Notes: a model not told the origin generated them from the letters alone. Positions 49,047 to 61,310 are shown, counted from the first letter of the stretch. The stretch is 64,000 bases of DNA from Diphasiastrum complanatum (GCA_029204225.1 CM055100.1:66245656-66309655); one strand, 5' to 3'. Numbers and translations: made by a program.

Positions 49047-50164
49047 GTCTTTATAGGTCCATGCAAAGACATGTCGATATTTTCGCAGGATCTTTTCAAG
49101 CCGTCTGTGTTGTTCGCGATTGAGATGAGCTCCACATGGACAAAATATTCGTTGATTTCATTTGGCGCACTTAAAGAAAGGGTGATTGTTTGTCCAGGAC
49201 CTTCGTAGGGCGAATTACCATTTGGCTCACATTGAGCTTGGAGTAATTGGATTGTGACATCCTCGATTGTATAGTCCTTAAAGTATGCAGGGACATCATG
49301 GGCTAGAGATTCAAGGGGGGCCTTGCCTTTCACCTGCCGGGATGGTGATTGGGCACTTCGGGGGTTGGTGTAGGCACAAAGGCAATCTCAGGAACTTTCC
49401 TAACAATTGTGAGGTCACCAGGCGGTTGATTTTGAAGCGGTTTTTTCATCTTCTCTTTCATAGCATGGCCATGTGGTTGAGGCTTTGGCTGTGGGGAGGT
49501 GTGTGGATGAGAGACGGGTGGTACGTCATGGAGGATCTCATCATCAATTTGAAAGATGGTCTCCTCTTCACAGAGATCCCATGGATAGTGTGGGCATTTG
49601 GCATGGTAGAATTTTGTCTTAGGCTTTTCAATTGTAACCTTGGCAACCGGTTCCACCTTGGAAACATGTTGTGGATAGGCCCTAAGTGGAAGTGCCTCCA
49701 TATAGTTGAGAATCTAAATATTAGAAATGTCCAAATCTTCTGGGCAATTCTGAATTTGTAAGACATTCTCGTCATCGACGAATAAATCTTCTAATTCATT
49801 AGTAGGTAGCCATGCAACATTTAGTAACTCATCATTGTGTGGAAGGATATTAGTAAAATTGATATTGATGATAGGTGTATCAAGATCAAGTAATTGGTCG
49901 TGATCGATCGGGAGTGGAGAGTACAATTATCTTGATGCTGAGCACAATAATCGACATTCACACAACCAATGGTAGCTAGACTGTGACTCCAGTTTATAAT
50001 ATCAATAGATTTAACATAATGATCTTTTTCGTGGCTGGACTAGTATGGTTCAAACACTGAGTTGGTGGTCGAAGACCCTTCGTCATGGATGTGTGCAGGT
50101 TTGAGTTTGCCTGTTGAATCAATGGTGATATGATTGTCACGATTTCCAAAAGTGACTCGGCCTT
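49047..50164 (-). pseudogene. Gypsy element W protease-RT linker
   Basis: Open pieces at 49,043-49,333, 49,330-49,701 and 49,714-49,926. They are rich in Pro/His (SHPHTSPQPKPQPHGH) and acidic residues, with HNDELLNVAWLPTNELEDL corresponding to the linker of element B (NVAWLSTEPIENP). The low-complexity content is typical of this family's spacer and suggests no separate gene. Confidence 0.65.
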
Positions 50165-50541
50165 TTAACTCCAGTCATGAACGATTTGTGCATTGGTGAG
50201 CCACAGGCGACCAAGTAGTAATTCATATGAATAGGCAATATTGGAAATATCAAGTACTATGAGATCGATAGAAAACTTGAGACCTCCTAGTTTGATCAGC
50301 ACTTGTGGAAGGAAACCGGTAGGTCGGACCACACTTTGATCAGCCATCCGAAGTGACAAGTGGGTTTGGCCAGCTTGTCTCTCATATTCCATTCTATCAT
50401 AAGGGATGTGGAAATAATATTGACACCGAAGCCACCATCGAGTACTGCTAAAACTTCACGTGATTGGTGATGGGTAGCTGGGATTTTGATGTTGCCTCGT
50501 TCGCTGAGTGGATTGGTTAGATGTAAGGGCATTTCAGGCAC
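50165..50541 (-). pseudogene. Gypsy element W aspartic protease
   Basis: Retropepsin with an intact catalytic LAVLDGGFGVNIISTSLMIE, then (overlapping frame) LRMADQSVVRPTGFLPQVLI, VLDISNIAYSYELLLGRLWL and NAQIVHDW. A single frame change near 50,390 splits the domain. Confidence 0.85.
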
Positions 50542-51537
50542 CTCATCAGGACCGGTGGTGTTATTGGATTGGACCTGGTGTTTCCATTTGCCAGGATGCG
50601 TCTAGAGAACATAGAAAGGAAGAGTGACATGGGCTTGTAGTAAATCTCCCCAGACTTAGGTATTTTCAAGGGTTTTGCTTTCAAAGGGCTTGTGAGGTAC
50701 TCTATGGGAAGTAGAAGATTGTTGGTCGACATTGCGGATTTGCTGACGATACTGATGATGCAGCCGAATTTCTTCAGATGGGTGAGGGTAAACTATCGGG
50801 GTTGAATCTTCACTTGGAGGAACAGCCTGCTGAGTTTTGCTGGGTGCAAGTGTAGGAGCTTGGCATTGGGTTTGGGTCCGAGTCAAGACCCAAGTAGGAT
50901 GAGTTTCAACGAGTAAAGTTTCTACTTGCACTAAATAGACAGGAACAATAGGTTTGGATCGGGATGGGCAGTCCTTCATCATGTGATGTTCAATACTACA
51001 GTTTTCACAAGCTGGAGGAAAACGGAGTTTATCTGGGCAACGAATACTAGGATGCTTACCTGCACAAATAAAACATCCTCATATTGCAGGCAGTTGATGT
51101 GCGACAAAGACAGCTTGGTTCAGATTGTAAGCTTCGAAAATTGGGATCCACTGGTTGAGCATTAGAATCATAGGTATAATAAACAACCGTTTCAGTAGAG
51201 TATTGCAGTTGAGTATTGTCTTCCACATAGTAGGTTGCCGGATTGATGGTATTCAGATTAAGATAATGGACAACGTGTTGTGGGGCAGGTTGATTAACGA
51301 CAAACTGTTGACGTGGTGATGGGTATTGATTTGGTGCGGTTGGTCATGGTTGGTAGACCCCTGGTCGTGGCACAGGCCATTGTGGAGGGTAAGGGCGGTA
51401 TGCTCGATAGATGGTGGGTCTGGTGGCTACCTAAAAATGGTTTCACAGTTGCGGGCATTCATTAGCAGTGTGATGCTATGAGCAGATTGGATACCAGACA
51501 TTTTCTCTTGTTGGAAAGGATTTCTCAGCAATATGTT
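50542..51537 (-). pseudogene. Gypsy element W zinc-knuckle region
   Basis: Knuckles on the minus strand: a damaged WYPICS-stop-HHTANECP (about 51,450-51,500); CFICAGKHPSIRC (CX2CX3HX4C, near 51,070); and CENCSIEHHMMKDC (CX2CX4HX4C, near 51,000). A polar linker (50,656-50,982) follows, leading to the protease. Knuckle spacing equals that of element B. Confidence 0.78.
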
Positions 51538-52422
51538 TCATGGCGGTTTGGAAATCGGCAATGAGTTTATCCATATGAGATTGTTGAACTTTTTGCTAGG
51601 TTTCCATTTGATGTAGAAGTTCAGAAGATTGGGTGATATGTCAGACTTCGGGTGATTAGGACAGTCTGGATTCTTAGATTTCTTTTCATGATGGTCAAAG
51701 TCATCGTCGGAACCTTCGTCTTCCTCACAGATAGCATCAATCATCACATCTTTAAGTTGATCATAAAGGTCAACTAGTTTGAGTTCACAACGAATGTTTT
51801 TAGACAATCCAACCAAGAACAGTTTTATGGCCATACGTTCGGTGATATTTTCATCAACACATTCTACTTTGAAACGTTTAAAATGCTCAATGTAGTTTCA
51901 AACAGACTCTTCGCGGTGCATCTTGGTATGGGTAATTTGAATGAATGGGCTCTGAGTCAGTTTAGGTGGTTTGAAACGCTTGACAAGAGCGTCCTTGAAG
52001 GTGGTCCAAGAAGCAAGGTTAGGAGCTTCGAGATTCAAATACCACTCCTTGGCTGTTCCATAGAGTACCATGGGAAATAGGCGAAGCTTTTCAGTTTCAG
52101 AGGTATCTCCATAAAAACGGCATGCATTACCAAAGTCTTGGAGAAATCGGACTGGGTCAAAGTCTCCATCGTACTTTGGTGCATCGGTACGTGGAATTCT
52201 GCGTACTAGTCGTGGAAAAGCCGGATTAGAAGATCCAGCACAGTCACGAGACATGATGTGAGTAACAATACAGATGATTAGGTCAGTACTATACTTGGCA
52301 AAAAAGGCAGTTTGCTTACAGAATGGAGAGTGTAGGACAAAAAATTGGTCTTTCATGGCCATAATAGAATTCGCGGACAAGTTGAAAAATCGTGGAGAGG
52401 CAGATAAATCGAATTGTAACAC
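51538..52422 (-). pseudogene. Gypsy element W gag
   Basis: Matrix/capsid part: TDAPKYDGDFDPVRFLQDF, ACRFYGDTSETEKLRLFPM, GTAKEWYLNLEAPNLASW, ALVKRFKPPKL; then an in-frame TGA (51,898-51,900) where element B has Arg; then NYIEHFKRFKVEC and MAIKLFLVGLSKN. The same frame runs on both sides of the stop, so one nonsense change breaks gag. The likely start is the ATG at about 52,254 (MSRDCAG); the frame is open further upstream. An acidic patch (EEDEGSDDDFD) precedes the knuckles. Confidence 0.85.
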
Positions 52423-52521
52423 TCGCGAATTCTGACAAGGAGTGCTGTTTGTCAGAATATTGATTTTTTTTATATTTGTGGAAAAAAATTTGTACTGTTA
52501 GAATTCACGGGTAGGACAGGG
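52423..52521 (-). mobile_element. Element W leader, gag-proximal part
   Basis: Untranslated leader next to gag, cut at 52,521/52,522 by insertion of Copia element Z. The flank CAGGG (52,517-52,521) and CAAGG (62,768-62,772) on the other side look like a target duplication with one change. Confidence 0.75.
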
Positions 52522-52672
52522 TGATAAATTTTACAGTTTTTAGGACAATAATGATTGTACTTTACAATCATAGAGAGTTATTGGTTGCTTAATCAATGAA
52601 TCTATCAAGTTCTACACATTAGATCTTGATCTAGATTCACTACACTTGGATTTAAGCAAGAGCAATGGATCA
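52522..52672 (-). repeat. Copia element Z 3' LTR, first part
   Basis: 151 bp identical in layout to the start (plus view) of the other Z LTR at 61,906-62,056. Split from the rest by element Y, which lies between the ATCA duplications at 52,669-52,672 and 58,873-58,876. Confidence 0.92.
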
Positions 52673-53378
52673 TGTGAAGAATTGAAAAAGATTATCTATG
52701 TTAGATATAGGGGTCTTATGTTTTTTACATCAAGCATCTAGTTGTAGGATGTTGATAGGAATAAATTTGGCATAGATGGCAAATTATGCATTTCCACTTG
52801 TAATGCCACTATTGAGCCAAAATAGAGTAAGAGGCTAAACACTTGCTAATTAGAGTGTAGACAAGTGTAAAGTTTTTTGTTTGATGAATTCCAAGAGGTC
52901 CAATAGGATTTAGAGGTGGAACCTTGTGAGGTCCAATAGGAAATTGAGGTGTGCTTGAATATAGTCTGATAGAATTAAGAGGTGCATAGATCAATGATCC
53001 AATAGGATCAAGAGGTGACAAAATATGGTCCAATCATAGTTAAGCATAGTGGTAGCTCGTGGACCTACTAGTATCATTGTACTCCTCTTTTTGAAGTCAA
53101 TTGATTTGGTGATTTCATGGATTTTGTGAGTTATTGGATTTCTAGCTTTCGCTCTCTACCCGAGGAGAGCAGCTTGTTTTTACTTAGATTATTTTTTGAA
53201 TACTTCCCACACGTGTGAGTGAGAGTTGGAAGTGATTGAATGCATGTAGTAGTGTGTTTTTGCCATAGGATTCAAGATTCATCTTGAATCTCAATCTAGT
53301 CTTGATCTTGGTACATCTACACACCTTAGGAGATCACAAGTACATGTAGCGGACAGTCCACACGTGTGAAATTCAACA
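52673..53378 (+). repeat. Copia element Y 5' LTR
   Basis: 706 bp, TGTGAAGAATTG...GAAATTCAACA. Directly followed by a tRNA-iMet primer site. About eight substitutions separate it from the 3' LTR (58,135-58,872), which also carries a 30-40-bp extra segment. Contains CACACGTGTG at 53,208 and 53,359. Confidence 0.96.
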
Positions 53379-53390
53379 TGGTATCAGAGC
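53379..53390 (+). other. Primer-binding site, tRNA-iMet
   Basis: TGGTATCAGAGC directly after the LTR, the standard Copia primer site complementary to the initiator tRNA-Met 3' end. Confidence 0.97.
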
Positions 53391-54135
53391 CTACCTAAGG
53401 TTACCATGCATTTTGATCCATCTAAGTGAAAAAAATTTCATCAATCTTGAGCTAGAAGTTGTTAAGGCCCATTTTCCTAGCTATCTTGTTCAATCTTGGA
53501 TCAAAAGATATCAAAAGGACATTGATTGGGTCTGACCTGGTACTGTATGGAATCAGGTGCTCAGACACGTGTGAGGAACATCCAATTTTAGTTTGGAAGT
53601 TCTGTCTCATGTTTGATCCATTTATCTTGCTTGATAGCTTGTTTTGAAGCTATTTTTGTCTAGTTTCTGTTGCAATTAGTTTCATTCCATTTGGTTGAGC
53701 TAATCAAAAGTTATAAGCTTTTGAAGAGGGTTAGGTAGGGCACCTAGACCTGGGTGGACACATTTGGTTTGGTCAAGAGATTGCTTGGTTGATCCAAAAT
53801 CACAGTTGTATGCTTGCCAATCTCATCTATATGTGATCTAGGCACTGTTTTGAGATCTTAGCCATTTTGTTTCATGCAATATCATTGTATTTGAGTCAAA
53901 TTTGGTTTCTTAGTGTATTTCACACATGCTAAGAGTGTTAGATCCTAACTTTGCCTATACTCCATCATTTGATGTGAAATAGATCTTGTTTTAGAGAGAT
54001 TTGAGTAGCTAGTGAGAATCAATTCACAAATTGGTGTAAGATCTTTCATAGGAGGAGATAGTACTCAATTATTGGATCCTATTGAAAGTGTGTAACAACA
54101 TTTATTGTTCATCATTTGAGTTTTCTTCACTTCAA
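53391..54135 (+). mobile_element. Element Y leader
   Basis: 745 bp of untranslated leader; a GACACGTGTG motif at 53,564. The short open stretch at 53,459-53,647 has no recognisable features. Confidence 0.7.
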
Positions 54136-57100
54136 ATGTCTTCAATGGGTTCATCCTTGTTGGAACCAAGTGAAAGATTGACCACTTCAAATTATTCAAT
54201 TTGGAAAATGAGGATGGAGTCCATCTTGATCCTTCAAGACGTGATGGACATAGTTCTTGGCCTTGAAGAAGAACCTCAAGTTCTTCAAGAGGTTCAAAAA
54301 TACAAAAAGAGAGCTAGGATGGCTCTCCACTACATTAAGATGAATGTCTCTAATGAGATATTGAGGGAGATAGGTACTTGTACAACAGCCAAAGAAGCTT
54401 GGAATTGTCTCAAGACTATCTATGAGGCTAAGAATACCTCTAGGCTTCTCACTCTTAGGAATCAAATCTTTCAAAGTAGCCAAAAGAGTGATGAGAGTGC
54501 ATCTAGTTATGTTTTGAGAGTAAAAGATATTCATAGAGAGCTTGCTTGCATTGGTGATTCCATCAATCAAAATGAGCTAGTTCAAGTCATTCTCAATGGC
54601 TTGAGAAGTGAATTTGATAACCTTGTCCAATCCTATGCCATTAAGGAGGAGCTACCAAGTTTTGAGGCTCTCCAAAGTGTGCTAATTTCAGAAGAATCAA
54701 GACAAGAGTACAAGCTCTTGAGGATGGACAAGCTTTCTCTCACTCATAATGATGGCAAAGCTCTCTTTGCCAAGGATAAGCACAAAGAGAGGAGCAAGAA
54801 CCAACATCAACAATCCTCAAGCAAGGACAAAGTCAAATCCAAAGGCAAAGATGAGGAGGAAGATGATTCCTCTAATGCTTCATCATCCAAGCTCAAGAAG
54901 AAGAAGAAGATCAAGTGCTTTTATTGTGGCAAGAAAGGTCATTATGCCACCAATTGCTTCAAAAAGAAAAATCAACTCAAGCAAGCCAATATTACCAATG
55001 AGAAGGAAGACACTATTGCAAGTGATGGAGAGGGATCTCTTATGGTCTCTAGTTTCTCATCTACTCCTTTCAAGAAGGACGGCCTATGGTATATTGATAG
55101 TGGAGCCTCTTCACATATGTGTAGCTCCAAGGACTCTTTCTCTTCTATTGCACCTTATGATGGAGTGAAGAAATCAATATACACTACAAATGATTTTGAA
55201 TGTCCTATTGAAGGCATAGGGAACATTCCCTTGAAGCTTGCATCCTCTAAAGTTCTTTCTCTCTCTAGAGTTCTTTATGTACCTAAGCTTACCAAGAATC
55301 TTATTAGTGTTGGCCAATTGCTTGATAATGGCCTTGATGTAAAATTCAATGTTGATACTTGCACTATCAAGAAGAATGATGAGATACTTGCATTAGGATC
55401 TAGATTTGGTGGCATCTATAAACTAGATCCAAATGAGTATGTGAATGCTTGTAATGTTGCTCTTGTGAACAAGCTCTCTATGGAGGAATTATGGCATAGG
55501 AGGTTGGGACATCCCAACTACAAATCCATGCTCTCTATGATCAAAGAATCCAAAGCTATTGGCTTGCCAAAGTCATTCTCCAAGAAGATCAAGCCTTGTG
55601 AGGCTTGTGCTATTTCTAAATCTCACAAAAAGCCATTTACAAGATCTTCTATCAAAAGCAAGCATCCTTTGGAGTTAATCCACTCGGATGTGCATTTCTC
55701 ATCAACTACAAGCAAGGGAGGAGCCACTTGTTTTGTTACTTTCATTGATGATTACACAAGATTCACTTGGATATATCTTCTTGCTTCAAAATCTATGGTG
55801 TTTGATCATTTTCAAAGCTTATGTAGAGAAGCAATTCTCATTCAAGATTAAAGCTCTTAGAAGTGATGGAGGTGGTGAATATATCTCCAATAAATTTCAA
55901 GATCTTTGTGAGATTGAAGGCATTAAAAGAGAGTTTTCTTGTGCCTACTCTCCATCTCAAAATGGAGTGGCCGAGAGAAAGAATAGATCTCTATGTGAAT
56001 GTGCAAAATCTATGAGAATTGAGGCATCTTTGCCCAAAGATTTTTGGGGAGAAGCCATTAATTGTGCAAATTATCTTTGCAATAGGCTCCCACATATAGC
56101 TCTTGGAGGAAAGTCACCATATGAAATCTTATTTTTGAAGAAGCCTAAGGTTGATCACCTTAGAGTTTTTGGATGCTTATGCTTTGTCCATATTCCCTTG
56201 GAAACAAGGAAGAAGGAAGATCCTAGTGCATGCAAAGGGATCATGGTTGGATACTCATCCACCAAGAAGGCCTATAGAGTCTTTATACTCTCTACTTCTC
56301 AAGTTATTGAAAGTAGAGATGTTGTCTTTCATGAAGATCAACACTCATCATTTGAAGAGGCCGAGATCAAGAAATCTATGGATGCATCATCAATTATTGA
56401 TTTTGAAGACAATCATGATGTGATGGGGTCGAGATTTGAAGAAGACTCTCCTCGGATTTTTTCACCAAGAAGATCCATGAGAGATAGATCCGAGCCTAAG
56501 AGGCTCTCATATGTTGACAAAGGCAAACAAGTGGATCTTGATTCCAGTAATTATGTTTTTTATGTTTCTCATGAAGAGCCAAAGAATGTACAAGAGGCAC
56601 TCAATACCAAGGAGTGGTATGATGCCATGAAGCAAGAGTATGATGCATTGATCACCAACAATACTTGGGAGCTTGTGGATCCTCCTTCCAACAAGCATGT
56701 GATTGGTTGCAAGTGGGTATTTCGGATCAAGTTCAATCATGATGGCACCATCAACAAGCATAAAGCAAGATTATGTGCCAAAGGATTTGCTCAAATCCAT
56801 GGTCTTGATTATGAGGAGACCTTTGCACCCGTTGCAAAGATGGTGACAATAAGAATTCTTATTTCTCTTGCTTGTTTTTTCAAGTGGAAGGTGTTCCAAT
56901 TAGATGTATCCAATGCTTTTTTGAATGGTTATCTTGAGGAGGAGATCTATATGGAACAACCTCAAGGATTCATCAAGGATGAGTCCAAAGTGTGCTTGCT
57001 CTTCAAAAGTCTTTATGGACTCAAGCAAGCACCAAGATCATGGTATTCAAGACTTAACTCTTTTCTTATCTCACTAGGATTTACTCTTAGTGACTATGAT

Positions 57101-58116
57101 CCTTCCATGTATCTAAAGTTTGTTGATAGCAATATTGTCATTCTTCTAATTTATGTTGATGACATTATTCTTTGTGGAAGTTGTATCAAGCTAGTTGATG
57201 AAACCAAGCTAGCACTTGGATGTGAGTTTAAAATGCAAGATCTAGGAGAGATACATTACATCCTAGGCCTAGAAATTGATTTTTATGAAAATCATGTCTT
57301 TATATGCCAATCTAGATATGCTCATTCTATGTTGAAAAAATTCCATATGGAAAATTCTAAGAGCATAGATACTCCAACGGAGCAAATTGTAAAAGATCCT
57401 AATAAAGGTGATGAAAGATCCTTTGAGGACATCACACTTTTTAGGAGTCTTGTAGGCTCCTTGATTTGGCTTACCATTACTGGGCTCGATCTTAGTTTTT
57501 GTGTGCACAAATTGAGTCAATTTATGCAAGATCCTAAGATCCATCATTGGAAGATGGCCAAGAGGATTCTAAGATATGTATCTTCATCTTGTGATATGGT
57601 CTACTCTATAAAAGTGAAGATCTATCCATTATTGGCTACTCGGATTTGGACTTTGCAAGTGACAAGATGGATCGAAAGTCTATTAGTGCATACACTATCT
57701 TTCTTGGAGGCAATCTAATATCTTGGCTTTCCAAAAAGCAAGATACTATATCTCTCTCTTCATGTGAGGCCGAGTACAAAGCACTCACTACAACTACCAA
57801 AGAAGTGCTTTGTATCAAGAGGTTATTAATGGAACTAAAGTGCATCAAGGAGGATGATCCACCAATGATCAAGTGTGATAACATCTCGGCCCAAGCTCTT
57901 GCCAATAATCCCATATTTCATGCAAGAAGCAAGCACATAGAAGTGGCACACCATTTTGTGAGAGAAAAGCTTATTGGAGGAGAAATCTATTTGGAGCATG
58001 TCAACTCGTCCTCTTGTATTGCCGATCTACTCACCAAGCCTTCGAGCAAAAGTGCTTTCATCAAGCATAGATCTAATCTTGGAGTTATATCAAGATCAAT
58101 GCCCAAATCTTCATAG
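54136..58116 (+). pseudogene. Copia element Y gag-pol polyprotein (nearly intact)
   Basis: The ATG at 54,136 (MSSMGSSLLEPSERL) is chosen because element Z starts the same way; an upstream in-frame ATG exists at 54,082. Domains in order: gag (YSIWKMRMES, LRNQIFQSSQKSDE); knuckle CFYCGKKGHYATNC (54,917); protease WYIDSGASSHM (55,088); GAG-pre-integrase zinc domain LWHRRLGHPNY...CEACAISK; integrase FIDDYTRFTWIYLL, RSDGGGEY, NGVAERKNRS; RT KWVFRIKFNHDG, FQLDVSNAFLNGYLEEEIYM, IYVDDIILCG; RNase H SLSSCEAEYKALT to IADLLTKPSS. All catalytic motifs are present. Frame lesions: one extra base in a T-run near 55,809-55,812 (integrase) and one missing base in an A-run near 57,611-57,614 (before RNase H). 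They cancel in frame. Either young damage or homopolymer assembly errors. Confidence 0.93.
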
Positions 58117-58123
58117 ATAATTT

Positions 58124-58134
58124 TTTAGGAGGAC
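58124..58134 (+). other. Element Y polypurine tract
   Basis: TTAGGAGGAC immediately before the 3' LTR start TGTGAAG; the expected plus-strand priming site. Confidence 0.7.
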
Positions 58135-58872
58135 TGTGAAGAATTGAAAAAGATTATCTATGTTAGATATAGGGGTCTTATGTTTTTTACATCAAGCATC
58201 TAGGTGTAGGATGTTGATAGGAATAAATTTGGCATAGATGGCAAATTATGCATTTCCACTTGTAATTCCACTATTGAGCCAAAATAGAGTAAGAGGCTAA
58301 ACACTTGCTAATTAGAGTGTAGACAAGTGTAAAGTTTTTTGTTTGATGAATTCCAAGAGGTCCAATAGGATTTAGAGGTGGAACCTTGTGAGGTCCAATA
58401 GGAAATTGAGGTGTGCTTGAATATAGTCCGATAGAATTAAGAGGTGCATAGATCAATGATCCAATAGGATCAAGAGGTGACAAAATATGGTCCAATCATA
58501 GTTAAGCATAGTGGTAGCTCGTGGACCTACTAGTATCATTGTACTCCTCATTTTGAAGTCAATTGATTTGGTGATTTCATGGATTTTGTGAGTTATTGGA
58601 TTTCTAGCTTTCTCTCTCTACCCGAGAGCTCATGATGCATTTTCTCTCTCTACCCGAGGAGAGCAGCTTGTTTTTACTTAGATTATTTTTTGAATACTTC
58701 CCACACGTGTGAGTGAGAGTTGGAAGTGATTGAATGCATGTAGTAGTGTGTTTTTGCCATAGGATTCAAGATTGATCTTGAATCTCAATCTAGTCTTGAT
58801 CTTGGTGCATCTACACACCTTAGGAGATCACAAGTACATGTAGTGGACAGTCCACACGTGTGAAATTCAACA
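58135..58872 (+). repeat. Copia element Y 3' LTR
   Basis: 738 bp, the same ends as the 5' LTR. Extra segment near 58,626-58,660 flanked by a repeat of TCTCTCTACCCGAG. CACACGTGTG at 58,702 and 58,853. Followed by ATCA, the target duplication. Confidence 0.96.
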
Positions 58873-59587
58873 ATCAACACATCATTTTTTAGTGAGAGCG
58901 GCTTCACACGTGTGGAGTACTGTCCACTGTATGGCCTGCACCTGAAACAACAAGTACAATGATACTAGATAGCAATCATGCATAAAAATCACAAGACAAA
59001 TGACTAGAAATCTCACAAAAGTGTAGAGTGCAAAAGTCTCATCAATCTTCTTAGCAAAATGATGATCCTTTTATGGATCAAGTACATCCATGAGTCTGGT
59101 ACAGTCCAGCAGGCCTTCACACATGTGAAGAGTGCCACATCACTCAGATTTATCCATTTTATCCATCCTTGATCCTTATCCAATAGTTGACCTTCTAGAA
59201 TATGACTAGATTCCAAAAAGCTAGTCTCCTAGAATATAGGAATAATCCCTACAAAATAGGATCTAAGGAAAATGGTCAACTCTTATCTTCTAGTACTCTA
59301 TACACACGTGTGAACATCCACTTGCCATGTGGGAGCATTTACTCATGCACATGCAAGGAAAAGCTAATTTGTAGGTGACTAGTCAACTTGACTAAAAACT
59401 AGTCATTTCATGTTCACACTAACTAGAATGATACAAAATCAATTTGGATATATACAAACATGAAAAGTACATCCTTTCACACGTGGGAACAAGCTCCACA
59501 CGTGTGAAATCATATCATGAACATATTCTAATGTTTGATCAATATTTACATGAACCAATGTCAAGTGAGAAGTGACAATTTTCAACA
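58873..59587 (-). repeat. Copia element Z 3' LTR, second part
   Basis: 715 bp continuing the Z LTR after the Y insertion. Together with 52,522-52,672 and minus the 4-bp duplication it is 862 bp, exactly the length of the other Z LTR. CACACGTGTG at 58,915, 59,303 and 59,497, plus CACACGTGGG at 59,478. Confidence 0.95.
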
Positions 59588-59600
59588 CTCCTCCTCACTT
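59588..59600 (-). other. Element Z polypurine tract
   Basis: Minus strand reads AAGTGAGGAGGAG directly before the LTR start TGTTGAAAATTG. Confidence 0.75.
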
Positions 59601-61310
59601 CTAACTTGGCAAATCTAGTGTACATCTATCTACAATTCCAAGAGCATATCTTAATTTAAGAAATGGATCTTTGGACAATGGTTTGGTTAAGATATCAGCT
59701 ATGCATTCGGATGATGGTACATGATGTAGTTGCACTTCCTTGGATTGTACCTTCTCCCTCACAAAGTGGTGAGCTATCTCAATATGCTTTGTTCTAGCAT
59801 GGAAGATAGGATTTGAAGCAATTTGTTGAGAAGCTTGATTGTCACAAAATATGTAAGGGACCTCCTCGGCCTCTAGCACATGTAGTTCCATCAAGAGTCT
59901 TCTTAGCCATAGGAGCTCTAGGCCGAGAGCTAGTTCCTTGCTTGCCATTGACTCCATAGATTGAAGATTAGGATGGCCTAATATCTTATGCCAAAGCTCC
60001 ACTTGAGTTAGCTCCTCCCTAGCCAAGTTCACACTTTCACTTGCAACATCAGCATCCAACTTGAAAAGTCTACCTTGCTTAATGCCACTAGCTATGCACT
60101 TATCATTTTTCAAGATGGAACAAACTCCATTCTTGAAATGTACATCTAGTCCATTGTCCATTAATTGTCCTACACTAAGCAAGTTTCTTGAAATGGTAGG
60201 AACATACAAAACATTATCTAGATCTATCCTTTTAGATGTGCCTAAACAAAGAGGTATAGATCCTATGCCATCTATCTTGCATGCTTGATCACTAGCAGTG
60301 TATATTGACTTCTTAGAGTCATTACAAGATAGAAGAGTAGAAAAATAATGCTTGTTAAAGGACATGTGGGAACTAGCCCCACTATCTATCCACCATGTGT
60401 CTTGACTTGAAGTTGTTGTAGATGCAACCATTAAGGATGTGTTGAATCCATCCTCATATTCTTCCTCTTGAGCAATGTTCCCTTGATCTCCTTTGGCTTG
60501 TTGATTCTTCTTCAAGTAGCATTCTGAGGCAAAGTGTCCTTTCTTTCCACAAAAGAAACACTTTAGTTTTGCCTTGTTCTTCACTTTGCCTTTGGAGGTA
60601 GATCCTCCGTTCTTCATCTCGGCCTCCTTGCCTTGATTTTTCTTGAATGGATTTTGTTTTTTCTTGCCTTTAGATGTAAAGTTAGCTTTCCCCTCTCCTC
60701 CATTAAGTGACATGCTATCCATTCTTGTCTTGAGGTGTAGAAGCCTACTCTCCTTGGCCACAAGAACATTGTGCAACTTTTCAATGGATGGAAGAGAGTC
60801 TTGAATGGCAAATGATTGGACTAAGTTGGTAAACTCATCACTTAGACCATTCAAAATGATTTGTACTAGTTCTTGATCTTGGATCTTCTCTCCTATTACA
60901 CTTAACTCCTTGTTAAGAGATTTGATCCTAAGAATATACTCTTGTCCACTCTCTCCACTTCCTTTCATGCTTTGGAAAACTTGATTTCTTAGCATGAGGA
61001 CTCTTGAAGTATTGTTGGATTCATAAATGCTCTTTAATGAATCCCAAGCCTCTTTGGATAAGGTACAAGAAGACACCTCTTTCAAGAGGTCATTGCATAC
61101 ATTTAATTTTATGCAATGTAGAGCTAATCTTGCTCTCTTCTTGTATTTGGCTTGTTCTTGGGGAGTTTGAGGCTCTTCCTCTACTCCTTGAACTATGTCA
61201 TATAGATCATGGATCACTAGGAGTGATTCCATTCTCACTTTCCAAATGGAATAATTTGTGGAAGTGAGTCTCTCACTTGATTCCATCAAATATCCACCCA
61301 TGGATGACAT
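59601..61310 (-). CDS. Copia element Z: intact gag-protease-RNase H fusion ORF
   Basis: One open frame of 569 codons. Gag (residues 1-230; MSSMGGYLMESSERL, YSIWKVRMES, LRNQVFQSMKGSGE), knuckle CFFCGKKGHFASEC (about 250-263), protease WWIDSGASSHM (about 303-313), downstream DNVLYVPTISRNLLSVGQL, and the start of the GAG-pre-integrase domain (ELWHKILGHPNL). Near residue 460 it jumps directly into RNase H: LELLWLRRLLMELHV, CDNQASQQIASNPIFHARTK, HIEIAHHFVREK, CIADILTKPLSK. Integrase and RT (about 2.3 kb) are missing without breaking the frame. Gag and RNase H resemble element Y. Both LTRs, primer site and polypurine tract are present, so it could be copied by enzymes supplied in trans (inference). 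Confidence 0.9.
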   Translation of the reverse strand: MSSMGGYLMESSERLTSTNYSIWKVRMESLLVIHDLYDIVQGVEEEPQTPQEQAKYKKRARLALHCIKLNVCNDLLKEVSSCTLSKEAWDSLKSIYESNNTSRVLMLRNQVFQSMKGSGESGQEYILRIKSLNKELSVIGEKIQDQELVQIILNGLSDEFTNLVQSFAIQDSLPSIEKLHNVLVAKESRLLHLKTRMDSMSLNGGEGKANFTSKGKKKQNPFKKNQGKEAEMKNGGSTSKGKVKNKAKLKCFFCGKKGHFASECYLKKNQQAKGDQGNIAQEEEYEDGFNTSLMVASTTTSSQDTWWIDSGASSHMSFNKHYFSTLLSCNDSKKSIYTASDQACKIDGIGSIPLCLGTSKRIDLDNVLYVPTISRNLLSVGQLMDNGLDVHFKNGVCSILKNDKCIASGIKQGRLFKLDADVASESVNLAREELTQVELWHKILGHPNLQSMESMASKELALGLELLWLRRLLMELHVLEAEEVPYIFCDNQASQQIASNPIFHARTKHIEIAHHFVREKVQSKEVQLHHVPSSECIADILTKPLSKDPFLKLRYALGIVDRCTLDLPS

